The translations under genes and the position numbers were made by a program. Source: Clostridium amylolyticum (GTDB taxonomy: Bacteria > Bacillota > Clostridia > Clostridiales > Clostridiaceae). From it: 64,000 nt of DNA. How positions within the stretch are numbered: position 1 is the first letter of the stretch; each line of letters begins with the position of its first letter. The notes under the pieces are model-generated. The model was given only the letters and a program-made list of their open reading frames with translations, did no database searches and was not told the origin of the DNA. Of this stretch, positions 8,632 to 16,238 are shown one piece after another. The DNA is taken from positions 536,523 through 600,522 of the forward strand of contig NZ_FQZO01000003.1 of NCBI RefSeq assembly GCF_900142075.1, written 5' to 3'.

Positions 8632-9702
8632 ATGGCTCAAAAGGTATTAATGAAAGGAAATGAAGCAATAGGTGAAGCGGCTATACAAGCTGGTTGTCAG
8701 TGCTTTTTTGGCTATCCTATAACACCGCAAACAGAAGTTGCTGCTTACATGTCTAAAAAGATGCCTAAAATTGGGAGGGTATTTTTACAGGCTGAAAGTG
8801 AAGTAGCAGCAATAAATATGGTTTATGGAGCTGCAGGAACAGGAGTTAGATGTATGACTTCCTCCTCAAGTCCAGGAATCAGCTTAAAGGCAGAAGGAGT
8901 TTCATATATTGCAGGAGCAGAACTTCCTTGTGTAATAATAAATATTGTTAGAGGTGGTCCAGGACTTGGAAGCATTCAGCCAGCTCAATCAGACTATTTC
9001 CAAGCTACTAAAGGATTAGGTCATGGCGATTATAACATGCCTGTATATGCACCTAGTTCCATTCAAGAAATGGTAGATCTTATTCAAGATGCCTTTGATG
9101 TGGCAGATGAATATAGAACTCCAGTAATGGTAATGGGAGACGGAATGCTTGGACAGATGATGGAGCCAGTAGAGTTTAAAGAAAGACAAAGAAGAGAACT
9201 TCCAGAAAAGACTTGGGCAGCTAATGGTCTTGGAGATAGAAAAGAGCATAATGTAATAAACTCATTGTATCTTCAATCTGAAGATTTGGAGAGACACAAT
9301 ATAAAACTCCAAAAGAAATATGCAGCCATTAAAGAAAATGAAGTAAAATATGAGCTTTATAATATAGATTCAACATGTGACCTTATTATGGTTTCCTATG
9401 GTACAACCTCTAGAATTTGCAAAAATGTTATTAAAACTGCAGAGGAAAAAGGTGTGAAATTAGGACTTATAAGACCAATAACTCTATGGCCTTTCCCAGC
9501 AGAAGCCTTTGACAAAACCATAGACCTTACTAAGCATGGTTATATTTCTGTGGAAATGAGTGCGGGACAGATGGTGGAAGATGTAAGACTTTCTGTAAAT
9601 GGAAGAAAGCCAGTAGAGTTTTACGGAAGAACCGGCGGAATGGTGCCTACACCAGAAGAGATACTTAACAAGGTTATGGAAATAGTAGGAGGTGAAAAAT
9701 AA
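8632..9702 (+). CDS. vorB: 2-oxoacid:ferredoxin oxidoreductase, alpha subunit (VorB/KorA type)
   Basis: Subunit of 356 residues carrying the pyruvate-ferredoxin oxidoreductase N-terminal fold. GNEAIGEAAIQAGCQCFFGYPITPQTE near the start and the TSSSSPGISLKAEG block at ~80 are the family signatures. It decarboxylates a 2-oxoacid to acyl-CoA together with the beta subunit, reducing ferredoxin. The product, such as isobutyryl- or isovaleryl-CoA, could feed the phosphotransacylase/kinase pathway encoded at 631-3715. It overlaps the beta gene by one base (AATAATG). Confidence 0.88.
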   Translation: MAQKVLMKGNEAIGEAAIQAGCQCFFGYPITPQTEVAAYMSKKMPKIGRVFLQAESEVAAINMVYGAAGTGVRCMTSSSSPGISLKAEGVSYIAGAELPCVIINIVRGGPGLGSIQPAQSDYFQATKGLGHGDYNMPVYAPSSIQEMVDLIQDAFDVADEYRTPVMVMGDGMLGQMMEPVEFKERQRRELPEKTWAANGLGDRKEHNVINSLYLQSEDLERHNIKLQKKYAAIKENEVKYELYNIDSTCDLIMVSYGTTSRICKNVIKTAEEKGVKLGLIRPITLWPFPAEAFDKTIDLTKHGYISVEMSAGQMVEDVRLSVNGRKPVEFYGRTGGMVPTPEEILNKVMEIVGGEK

Positions 9703-10451
9703 TGACAGTAGTTTTTGAACCTACAAAAGCTTTAAGAGATGTGCCAACCCACTATTGTCCTGGATGTACCCATGGTATAATCCACAGACTTGTAGGTGAG
9801 TGTTTAGAAGAATTGGGGATTTTAGATAAAACTATAGGTGTTGCACCTGTAGGATGCTCAGTTTTAGCATATAATTATTTTGCCTGTGATATGTTTGAGG
9901 CTGCTCACGGAAGAGCACCAGCAGTAGCTACAGGAATAAAAAGAGCAAATCCTGATAAGGTAGTATTTACTTATCAAGGAGATGGAGACCTAGCAGCTAT
10001 AGGAACTGCAGAAATAGTTCATGCTGCTGCTAGAGGAGAAAATATAGTTACTATATTTGTAAACAACTGTATCTATGGAATGACCGGAGGACAAATGGCC
10101 CCTACTACATTACCAGGACAAGTTACTGAGACTTCTCCTTATGGTAGAGATGTAGCTACTCAAGGACATCCTATTAGAGTATCTGAAATGATATCCACCT
10201 TAGATGGAGCGGTTTATGTGGAAAGAGTTTCTGTAGATAAGGTACCTAACGTAATGAAAGCGAAGAAAGCAATTAAAAAGGCTTTCCAAAATGCTATAGA
10301 GGGAAAAGGCTTTTCTATGGTAGAAGTATTGTCCATATGTCCAACTAACTGGGGACTATCTACTTCTGAATCTTTAGATTGGCTTAGAGATAATATGATT
10401 CCTCACTATCCTTTAGGTGTTAAAAAGGATATTACAGGGGAGGTGAAATAG
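9702..10451 (+). CDS. vorA: 2-oxoacid:ferredoxin oxidoreductase, TPP-binding beta subunit
   Basis: Thiamine-pyrophosphate subunit of 249 residues. HYCPGCTHG near residue 18 and VGCSVLAYNY at ~50 are family marks. The TPP/Mg site is YQGDGDLAAIGTAEIVHAA (GDGD) through FVNNCIYGMTGGQ. Cysteines in CPGC and the later C residues fit an Fe-S ligand role, as in the PFOR beta subunit. It is directly coupled to the alpha subunit by a one-base overlap and followed two bases later by the gamma subunit. Confidence 0.9.
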   Translation: MTVVFEPTKALRDVPTHYCPGCTHGIIHRLVGECLEELGILDKTIGVAPVGCSVLAYNYFACDMFEAAHGRAPAVATGIKRANPDKVVFTYQGDGDLAAIGTAEIVHAAARGENIVTIFVNNCIYGMTGGQMAPTTLPGQVTETSPYGRDVATQGHPIRVSEMISTLDGAVYVERVSVDKVPNVMKAKKAIKKAFQNAIEGKGFSMVEVLSICPTNWGLSTSESLDWLRDNMIPHYPLGVKKDITGEVK

Positions 10452-10453
10452 TT

Positions 10454-10984
10454 ATGTTATCACAGGAAATTTTGTTTGCAGGATTTGGTGGACAAGGAAT
10501 TTTGTCCATGGCTAAGTTTTTAGCTTATGCAGGTATGGATGCAGAATTAAATGTATCATGGCTACCTTCTTATGGTCCAGAAATGAGAGGAGGAACCTGT
10601 AACTGTTCAGTAATAATAACCGAGTCACAAGTAGGTTCTCCTATAGTTAACAAACCAGATACCTTAATAGTTATGAACAGACCTTCCCTTGAAAAATTTG
10701 AAAATACCATTAAGCCTAATGGACTACTAATAATAGATGAGGATATGGTAAATATAGATGCATCAAGAGAAGATATAGACGTTATAAAAATACCAGCTCA
10801 AAGCATTGCCCAGGAAATAGGTAACAAGACTATTGCCAATATGGTACTATTAGGAGCTTTAGTAAAGAAAACTGGTATAGTTTCCATGGAGGTAATTCTT
10901 CAATCCTTAAAAGATCATGGAAAAGAACAATACTTTGAAATGAACAAGATTGCCTTAGAAAAAGGAGCTAGTTACGTTAAGTAA
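10454..10984 (+). CDS. vorC: 2-oxoacid:ferredoxin oxidoreductase, gamma subunit
   Basis: Subunit of 176 residues of the PFOR gamma/POR family. FAGFGGQGILSMAKFLAYAG at the N-terminus and SYGPEMRGGTCNCSVI at ~40 are its two signatures. It contributes to CoA binding and structure in the complex. It is the last gene of the five-gene operon and ends next to a terminator within a dispersed repeat copy. Confidence 0.9.
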   Translation: MLSQEILFAGFGGQGILSMAKFLAYAGMDAELNVSWLPSYGPEMRGGTCNCSVIITESQVGSPIVNKPDTLIVMNRPSLEKFENTIKPNGLLIIDEDMVNIDASREDIDVIKIPAQSIAQEIGNKTIANMVLLGALVKKTGIVSMEVILQSLKDHGKEQYFEMNKIALEKGASYVK

Positions 10985-11062
10985 TTTAGAATTGAAAATT
11001 TAGAACTGAAAATTTAGAATTTAGAATGAAGGAGGAAACTCACAGAGTTTCTTGAAAATTTA
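10983..11062. repeat. Dispersed intergenic repeat, copy c
   Basis: Forward orientation: repeated AATTTAGAATTG-like tracts, then AATGAAGGAGGAAACTCACA and GAGTTTCTTG. The same element, with small changes, occurs at 30668-30740 and, reversed, at 3930-4021 and 7415-7485. It lies directly against the stop codon of the gamma subunit gene. Confidence 0.6.
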
Positions 11063-11088
11063 AAAATCCCCTTAGGGGGATTTTTTTT
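11062..11088 (+). terminator. Terminator of the oxidoreductase operon
   Basis: AAAATCCCC pairs with GGGGGATTTT around a TTA loop, followed by eight Ts. Confidence 0.85.
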
Positions 11089-11185
11089 GTGGATTTTTAT
11101 GGGTTAGAAATTAATTTTAGAAATATATAATGATTTTGAAGCTTATTGAAAGATTAGTATAAAGTATTCAGCTTACCTTTAATTT

Positions 11186-11590
11186 CTAGATGGGCAGATC
11201 TCTTATTTCAATTTCAGTACCTTCTGGCGCTTTAACTTTAAATAAATACCCCTCTTCTACTTTATAAATGTCTTCTCCATTTTTGTTTTTAAAGTTTGTA
11301 TATCCTAAACTTTTAATTCTTTCATATTCTTTTTGTACATTTTCTACTAGAAAACACATATGTACTATTCCTTCATTTAATGAACTCCATGGATTTAATT
11401 TTTCTCCCCTTTTAGATGTTTGAAGTTCAATCATAAAATCGCCTAAGCTTAACCATGTATTATAATCTCGTTTATGAAAGTTTGGCGTTTCTATCACTAA
11501 TTCAAAGCCTAAAATCCTTGTATAGAAATCCAATGAAGCTTTATATTTATCTGTTTGAATACAAACATGGTGAATCATTTTTGTGCTCAT
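11186..11590 (-). CDS. VOC-family (glyoxalase/dioxygenase-like) protein
   Basis: Single-domain vicinal-oxygen-chelate protein of 134 residues with two beta-alpha-beta-beta-beta repeats. IHHVCIQTDKYKASLDFYTRILG opens repeat 1 (metal-type His at 7-8) and IVHMCFLVENVQKEYERIKS opens repeat 2. KAPEGTEIEIRDL carries the last metal-type Glu. The layout resembles glyoxalase I-like or metallothiol transferase-like relatives. The substrate is unknown. It is a monocistronic minus-strand gene between converging neighbours, with a good GGAGGT site before the ATG. Confidence 0.75.
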   Translation of the reverse strand: MSTKMIHHVCIQTDKYKASLDFYTRILGFELVIETPNFHKRDYNTWLSLGDFMIELQTSKRGEKLNPWSSLNEGIVHMCFLVENVQKEYERIKSLGYTNFKNKNGEDIYKVEEGYLFKVKAPEGTEIEIRDLPI

Positions 11591-11689
11591 AGTTTAACCT
11601 CCACCTCTAAAAATATAAATATATTATACCATCACATAATCATTTTAAATTTAATAAAAATTTATCTTTTAAAAATTTTCTCTGGGAAT

Positions 11690-11805
11690 TTTTTTCTTGA
11701 ACTTTTATATTCTAAAGTTTTTCTGATGCTTTTTCAGAAAAACTATCCTTAATTCTAAATTTTAAATTATATACCATTCTAAATTTTAAATTGCAAATTA
11801 TCCCT
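11690..11805. repeat. Dispersed intergenic repeat, copy d (reverse orientation)
   Basis: Contains GTTTTTCTGA and TTCAGAAAAAC arms around TGCTTT, followed by TATCCTTAATTCTAAATTT tracts. It is the reverse complement of the 7270-7350 copy, including the same hairpin. Confidence 0.6.
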
Positions 11806-11857
11806 CGAATAACTTCCCTCAATATTTAAGATAATACTATTGTGGAGGTGATTTATA

Positions 11858-12094
11858 ATGGAAAATAATTTTAACGATAACGCTAATAATATGCCTAATA
11901 ACACTTTAGCTCCTCATGAAGCAGCAGAACTTCATGAAATAATAAGCGGAGGAGTTTTGGGCTATAAGAAACTTCAGGCATCAATGCCCATGGTTAAAGA
12001 CCCTGAACTTAAGACATTTATAGAGGAGTCAATATCTGGCAAAAAAGTGGAGTTAGATGAAATGCAGAATTTTGTAAATACTATTAAAGGATAA
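11858..12094 (+). CDS. Small spore-coat associated protein (CotF-domain N-terminal partner type)
   Basis: A 78-residue protein with an Asn-rich start, then a helical APHEAAELHEIISGGVLGYKK segment. It is typical of the short companion encoded next to CotF-like coat proteins in clostridia. It is 14 bp upstream of the CotF-like gene, with good GGAGG sites for both. It probably deposits in the spore coat. The assignment rests on the neighbour and resemblance rather than on a defined motif. Confidence 0.6.
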   Translation: MENNFNDNANNMPNNTLAPHEAAELHEIISGGVLGYKKLQASMPMVKDPELKTFIEESISGKKVELDEMQNFVNTIKG

Positions 12095-12108
12095 AGGAGG
12101 AAGGATAA

Positions 12109-12495
12109 ATGGCTTGGATGGATTCTATTTTAGGGCCCAATGAGAACGAAAATCCTGAAAATAATCAAGATAATACTAACAATACAAACAATTCTTCTAA
12201 TGAGCAGATTACAGACAAAGATATAGCAATGGATATGCTTACTTCTTCTAAAGGAGATATAGGACAGCTTACTAAGGCTATCACAGAGAGCACCAATCCT
12301 CAATTAAGATTAACTTTAACCAATCAGCTGAATTCTGCTATAAACAGTCACTTCAGACTATCAGATATGGCTATAAAAAAAGGCTGGTATGAAGCTCATA
12401 CTTGTCCCACTGAATTAATTAATAAAGACTTAGGAGAGTTCCAAGGTATGAAGCTTCAACAGCAAAGCATGCAAAATTCTCAAAATATGCAGTAA
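12109..12495 (+). CDS. Spore coat protein, CotF-like
   Basis: A 128-residue protein: an Asn/Glu-rich low-complexity leader (residues ~9-35) followed by a coat-F type helical domain (DKDIAMDMLTSSKGDIGQL onward) that ends GWYEAHTCPTELINKDL. The Gln/Met-rich tail is common in coat proteins. It follows its small companion by 14 bp and ends in a terminator. Expression is presumably sporulation-specific, but I do not see a convincing SigE or SigK promoter. Confidence 0.75.
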   Translation: MAWMDSILGPNENENPENNQDNTNNTNNSSNEQITDKDIAMDMLTSSKGDIGQLTKAITESTNPQLRLTLTNQLNSAINSHFRLSDMAIKKGWYEAHTCPTELINKDLGEFQGMKLQQQSMQNSQNMQ

Positions 12496-12500
12496 AAAAT

Positions 12501-12540
12501 AAAGGCTATATCTAGGCATTAGTTCTAGATATAGCTTTTA
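12501..12540 (+). terminator. Terminator after the coat genes
   Basis: Long stem: GGCTATATCTAG with CTAGATATAGC (one mismatch), followed by TTTT. Confidence 0.75.
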
Positions 12541-12668
12541 ATGTTAAATATATAACTATTATTTGCAAAAATGATTAATAACCTACAATCTATTGGATAA
12601 TCCTATTAGACACTTTAATTAATTACCTATATGATTTAATTGGAATTATTATTTTAAGGGGGATTAAC

Positions 12669-13118
12669 ATGGAAAAACAATTATTTGTAGATGAGGTAAG
12701 AAAAACTGCTGAAGGTTATTTTCAAAGGGGAGAATTTTTCTGCTCTGAAGCGGTGGTAAAAACTATTAACGATTTATTGGACAAGCCATTTGATGATAGC
12801 GTGACAAAGCTTGCTTCTGGATTCCCAGTGGGTATTGGTAAATCAGGTTGTCTTTGTGGTGCAGTAAGCGGAGGTGTTATGGCTTTAGGTATGGCTTATG
12901 GAAGAAATCACGGAGAACCAATGCAGGATAAGATGTTCCCGGTTTCAGCAGATTTGCACAATCATATTAAAGATATGTATAAGAGCACCTGTTGTAGAGT
13001 AATGACAAGAAACTTTGAATTTGCGTCTCCAGAGAGAAAAGCCCACTGTGTAAAAATTACTGGAGAAGTAGCAGCTTATGTAGCTGAAAAATTATACGAG
13101 GATGGCGTTATAAAATAG
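12669..13118 (+). CDS. C_GCAxxG_C_C family protein (putative redox protein)
   Basis: A 149-residue protein of the family named for its conserved cysteines. CSEAVVKTI, GCLCGAVSGGVMALG, STCCRVMT and HCVKITGE provide the characteristic C...GCAxxG...C...C pattern. The cysteines suggest redox or metal binding; members are often found near transporters or redox enzymes and no reaction is established. It is 8 bp before a GltS-type symporter gene, so the two are co-transcribed. AAGGGGGAT precedes the ATG. Confidence 0.82.
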   Translation: MEKQLFVDEVRKTAEGYFQRGEFFCSEAVVKTINDLLDKPFDDSVTKLASGFPVGIGKSGCLCGAVSGGVMALGMAYGRNHGEPMQDKMFPVSADLHNHIKDMYKSTCCRVMTRNFEFASPERKAHCVKITGEVAAYVAEKLYEDGVIK

Positions 13119-13126
13119 GAGGCATC

Positions 13127-14251
13127 ATGAAGCTTAATGTAATAGAAACCCTATGTATACTCATGGCATTCTTGCTTATAGGATATTTCATTCAAAAAAA
13201 AGTAAGTATATTAAAGAGATATTATGTGCCAGCACCTTTAATTGGAGGGTTATTGTTAGCTGTAATCCTTTCCATGATTAACAACTACAGCGTTCTAACT
13301 TTAGATTTTTCAGCTCTTCCAATTTTCGTGGCAGGATTTTTTCTTTCTATCGGTCTTAGAGTGAACATAGACTTTTTTAAAAAAGGATTTAAGTGGCAGA
13401 TGATTTTCCTGGGGATTGCTATAATTACCGCTTTCCTGCAAAATGGTGTAAGCTTACTTATAGGAAAAATCTTTGGAAAGACCGCAGCAGAAATAGTGAT
13501 TACAGGTTCCTTAGGACTTATGGGAGATCATACTGTTTTAAGTACCATTCCTGAGTTTATGGCTAAAGGAAAAGCTCTAGTACCACAACTTACAGCTTTT
13601 TCAGTACTTGCCTTATACATAGCTACCCTAGCTGGAGGAATACTCTTTAGCTTATTTAAGAAAAATACAGATTTAAGCACCAATGTAAAGATACCGCCAG
13701 CAGAATTAAATCCTATGGAATTTTTAAAGATACTTTTAATATTTGTTTTAGGAATTTCTATAGCTTTAATACCTGGAAAGTTAGGATTTGGAAAGTTTAT
13801 TAATCCTGCAGGTGGAGGATTCCTAGTAGGACTGATTCTAAGAACTATATTTGATGTATCAAAAATATATGAGGTAAAATTACCTTCAGTAAACCTCATT
13901 GGAAACTACGGTTTATCTATGCTTCTCATTACTGTATTTTCTATGTTTGACATTAGGATAATATCTAAAATAAGTATGTATAATGTCATTCTACTTATTA
14001 TACAAATGGCATGGCTTATGCTGGTAGCATATTTTGTGGTTTATAAAATATTTAAGAAAAATGCTTTGGCATCTTATGTTGCTTCAGGGCTCATAGGCTT
14101 TAGTATAGGAATGCCAGCTAGCACTATGTCCAACATACAATGTTTTTCTGAAAATGAAGGTGCTATTCCTATGGTACTATTTGTAGTACCTCCTGTAGGA
14201 GCTTGGATGATAACTGTAATAAATATGTACTTAATTCCATTATTTCTATAA
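13127..14251 (+). CDS. Sodium/glutamate symporter-like membrane protein (GltS/ESS family)
   Basis: A polytopic membrane protein of 374 residues with about ten hydrophobic segments. YYVPAPLIGGLLLAV and the Gly-rich re-entrant block TGSLGLMGDHTVLSTIPEF are typical of ESS-family symporters, as is the second-half GLIGFSIGMPASTMSN. It probably imports glutamate or a related dicarboxylate with Na+, but family members vary in substrate. It is co-transcribed with the preceding C_GCAxxG_C_C gene. A strong terminator follows. Confidence 0.72.
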   Translation: MKLNVIETLCILMAFLLIGYFIQKKVSILKRYYVPAPLIGGLLLAVILSMINNYSVLTLDFSALPIFVAGFFLSIGLRVNIDFFKKGFKWQMIFLGIAIITAFLQNGVSLLIGKIFGKTAAEIVITGSLGLMGDHTVLSTIPEFMAKGKALVPQLTAFSVLALYIATLAGGILFSLFKKNTDLSTNVKIPPAELNPMEFLKILLIFVLGISIALIPGKLGFGKFINPAGGGFLVGLILRTIFDVSKIYEVKLPSVNLIGNYGLSMLLITVFSMFDIRIISKISMYNVILLIIQMAWLMLVAYFVVYKIFKKNALASYVASGLIGFSIGMPASTMSNIQCFSENEGAIPMVLFVVPPVGAWMITVINMYLIPLFL

Positions 14252-14261
14252 AAGTTTTAAA

Positions 14262-14324
14262 GCTATCTTAAAGGGATATTTTAGTGTTGATATAAGAATA
14301 TTTCCTTTAAGATAGCCTTTTTTA
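14262..14324 (+). terminator. Terminator after the symporter gene
   Basis: GCTATCTTAAAGG and CCTTTAAGATAGC form a perfect 13-bp stem with a 29-nt AT-rich top, followed by six Ts. Confidence 0.8.
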
Positions 14325-14397
14325 TTTTAAGTCTTTTAGAGAGGTTAGATTATAGAGTAAAATGTTATTATAAATAATTATAAAATGAGGTGTAAAT

Positions 14398-15231
14398 TTG
14401 AGAACAAATTTGAAGATAACCAATAGCCTTACCATGATATCTGAAATGGTTGGAGACTCTACCTTTCAGGTGCTGGAATTTGATAATTTGCAAGGAGCTT
14501 CAGATGTAAGTACTGCAAGAGATTTATTTTACATGAGAGAAACAGGAATGAACCTAAGACAAGTGAGGATTCTTCTACAAGATAGCTCCGTTAGGCTTCA
14601 AGCTGGGGCTTTAAGCTATTTAAAAGGAAATATAGAAATGGATAGTAAAATGGGGGGACTTATTGGACTAGGTAAAAAACTAATAAGCGGTAAGACCACG
14701 GGAGAAAGTGCATTTAAACCACTATATAGCGGATCAGGGGAAATTTTTTTAGAACCTTCCTTCGGTCATTATGCACTGATAGAATTAGAGGATGATGAAG
14801 TTATAGTAGATGATGGATTTTTCTTCGCTTGTGAAGAAGGAGTAAAAGTTGGGGCGGCTAGTCAAAAAAATATATCTTCAGCTTTTTTAGGTAATGAAGG
14901 ATTTTTCCAGACAAAGGTTTCCGGTAGTGGTATAGTGGTATTAGAACTTCCAGTGCCTGAAACTGAAATATTTAAATGTATACTTATCAACGATACCCTA
15001 AAGGTAGATGGGAACTTTGCAGTTTTAAGGACAGGCAACATTGAATTTACAGTAGAGAAAGCTGCTAAATCTATTATTGGATCTGCTACTTCAGGAGAAG
15101 GTTTGGTTAATGTTTATAGAGGTACAGGAGAGGTTTGGCTAATGCCCACTAAGGATGTATACAATAAGCTTTCCACTTGGGGAGTAGGAGCATTAACCAG
15201 CAATAAAGGAAGTTCTAATACAAAAGTTTAA
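14398..15231 (+). CDS. AIM24-family protein
   Basis: A 277-residue all-beta protein of the AIM24/TIGR00266 family, related in fold to the trp RNA-binding attenuation protein. Gly-rich beta-repeat segments include LQAGALSYLKGNIEMDSKMG, YSGSGEIFLEPSFGHYALIEL and SGEGLVNVYRGTGEVWLMP. Bacterial function is not established. The TTG start at 14398 is the first in-frame start; GAGGTG lies at 14388-14393. No transmembrane segment or signal peptide is visible. It is apparently monocistronic, followed ~60 bp later by a DMT permease. Confidence 0.8.
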   Translation: MRTNLKITNSLTMISEMVGDSTFQVLEFDNLQGASDVSTARDLFYMRETGMNLRQVRILLQDSSVRLQAGALSYLKGNIEMDSKMGGLIGLGKKLISGKTTGESAFKPLYSGSGEIFLEPSFGHYALIELEDDEVIVDDGFFFACEEGVKVGAASQKNISSAFLGNEGFFQTKVSGSGIVVLELPVPETEIFKCILINDTLKVDGNFAVLRTGNIEFTVEKAAKSIIGSATSGEGLVNVYRGTGEVWLMPTKDVYNKLSTWGVGALTSNKGSSNTKV

Positions 15232-15289
15232 AATATTATCACATATGAATAAGTAATAACTCATATGGCTGCCATTGGAGGTATTATAT

Positions 15290-16222
15290 TTGGACAGAGA
15301 TGAATTATTTACTAGGGAGCCTTTTCGATTTATATTGAGCCTAATAAGCTGTGTACTTTGGGGAAGTGCTTTTCCAGTTCTTAAAATAAGTTATGTTGAA
15401 CTTAATCTAGGAGCAGGAGATGTCTTAGGAAGAATTGCATTAGGAGGTATAAGATTTTTTCTTGCATCCCTGCTTTTATTTTTATTTACCAGTTTAGTTT
15501 TTAAGAATAGTTTAAATATAGGTAGTAAGAATATATTTAAACTATTTATGCTGGGAATTTTTCAAACGGGATTATTATATATACTATTTTATAATGGTAT
15601 AGCAAATACCACTGGCATGAAGTCTTCTATAATAGGAGCTTTAGAAACATTTTTCACCATTATTATAGCCCACTTTGTATATAATGATGATAAGATAGAT
15701 AGGAATAAAACCTTAGGTATCGTCCTTGGATTTACTGGGATAATACTTACAAATTGGGGACAGGGCTTTAATAGCGAGTTTTCTTTTTGGGGTGAAGGCT
15801 TGCTAATAATATCCTCCCTTATTGGTTCTGTAAGTGCTATATATGTGAAGAAACTCTGTAAAGAACTGCATCCCTTTGTAATTACTTCTTATCAGATGTT
15901 TTTTGGATCAATTCTTATGCTGGCTATTAGCATGGGAAGACTTACAGGAGAAGGACTTAACTTCACTCCAAAAGCAACTGGGCTTCTTATATATTCAGCA
16001 TTTTTATCAGCGGTATCCTTTGCTATTTGGTATACCCTGTTAAAATATAATAAAGCAGGGGAAATAAGTATGTTTAGATTTATTATCCCCGTATCAGGAG
16101 CGTTACTTTCTGCAATATTTATTCCAGGAGAAAGCCTTACTATTATGCTTTTAGCTGCGTTAATATTGGTTTCTGCAGGAATTGTAGTAGTAAATAGAAA
16201 AAAAGATGAAACTGGGCAATAG
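15290..16222 (+). CDS. EamA/DMT-superfamily permease
   Basis: About 310 residues with ten predicted transmembrane helices in two EamA repeats (first ~15-150, second ~165-305). SCVLWGSAFPVLKI in TM1 and the later AFLSAVSFAIWYTLLKYNKAGEIS, with FIIPVSGALLSAIFIPGE, are standard for drug/metabolite exporters of this class. The substrate is unknown. TTG at 15290 is preferred over an in-frame TTG at 15275 because GGAGG at 15277-15281 is correctly spaced for the former. The stop codon lies inside the loop of a terminator hairpin. Confidence 0.82.
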   Translation: MDRDELFTREPFRFILSLISCVLWGSAFPVLKISYVELNLGAGDVLGRIALGGIRFFLASLLLFLFTSLVFKNSLNIGSKNIFKLFMLGIFQTGLLYILFYNGIANTTGMKSSIIGALETFFTIIIAHFVYNDDKIDRNKTLGIVLGFTGIILTNWGQGFNSEFSFWGEGLLIISSLIGSVSAIYVKKLCKELHPFVITSYQMFFGSILMLAISMGRLTGEGLNFTPKATGLLIYSAFLSAVSFAIWYTLLKYNKAGEISMFRFIIPVSGALLSAIFIPGESLTIMLLAALILVSAGIVVVNRKKDETGQ

Positions 16223-16238
16223 ACCCAGTTTCTTTTTT
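16208..16238 (+). terminator. Bidirectional terminator between converging genes
   Basis: GAAACTGGG and CCCAGTTTC form a 9-bp stem around the permease stop codon, followed by six Ts. On the minus strand the same stem is followed by ATC and a T-run, so it can serve the phosphatase gene too. Confidence 0.8.

Noticed and set aside
11555..11752. 65-codon plus-strand frame beside the VOC gene
   Set aside because: It overlaps the VOC start on the other strand and continues into repeat sequence, without a ribosome-binding site.
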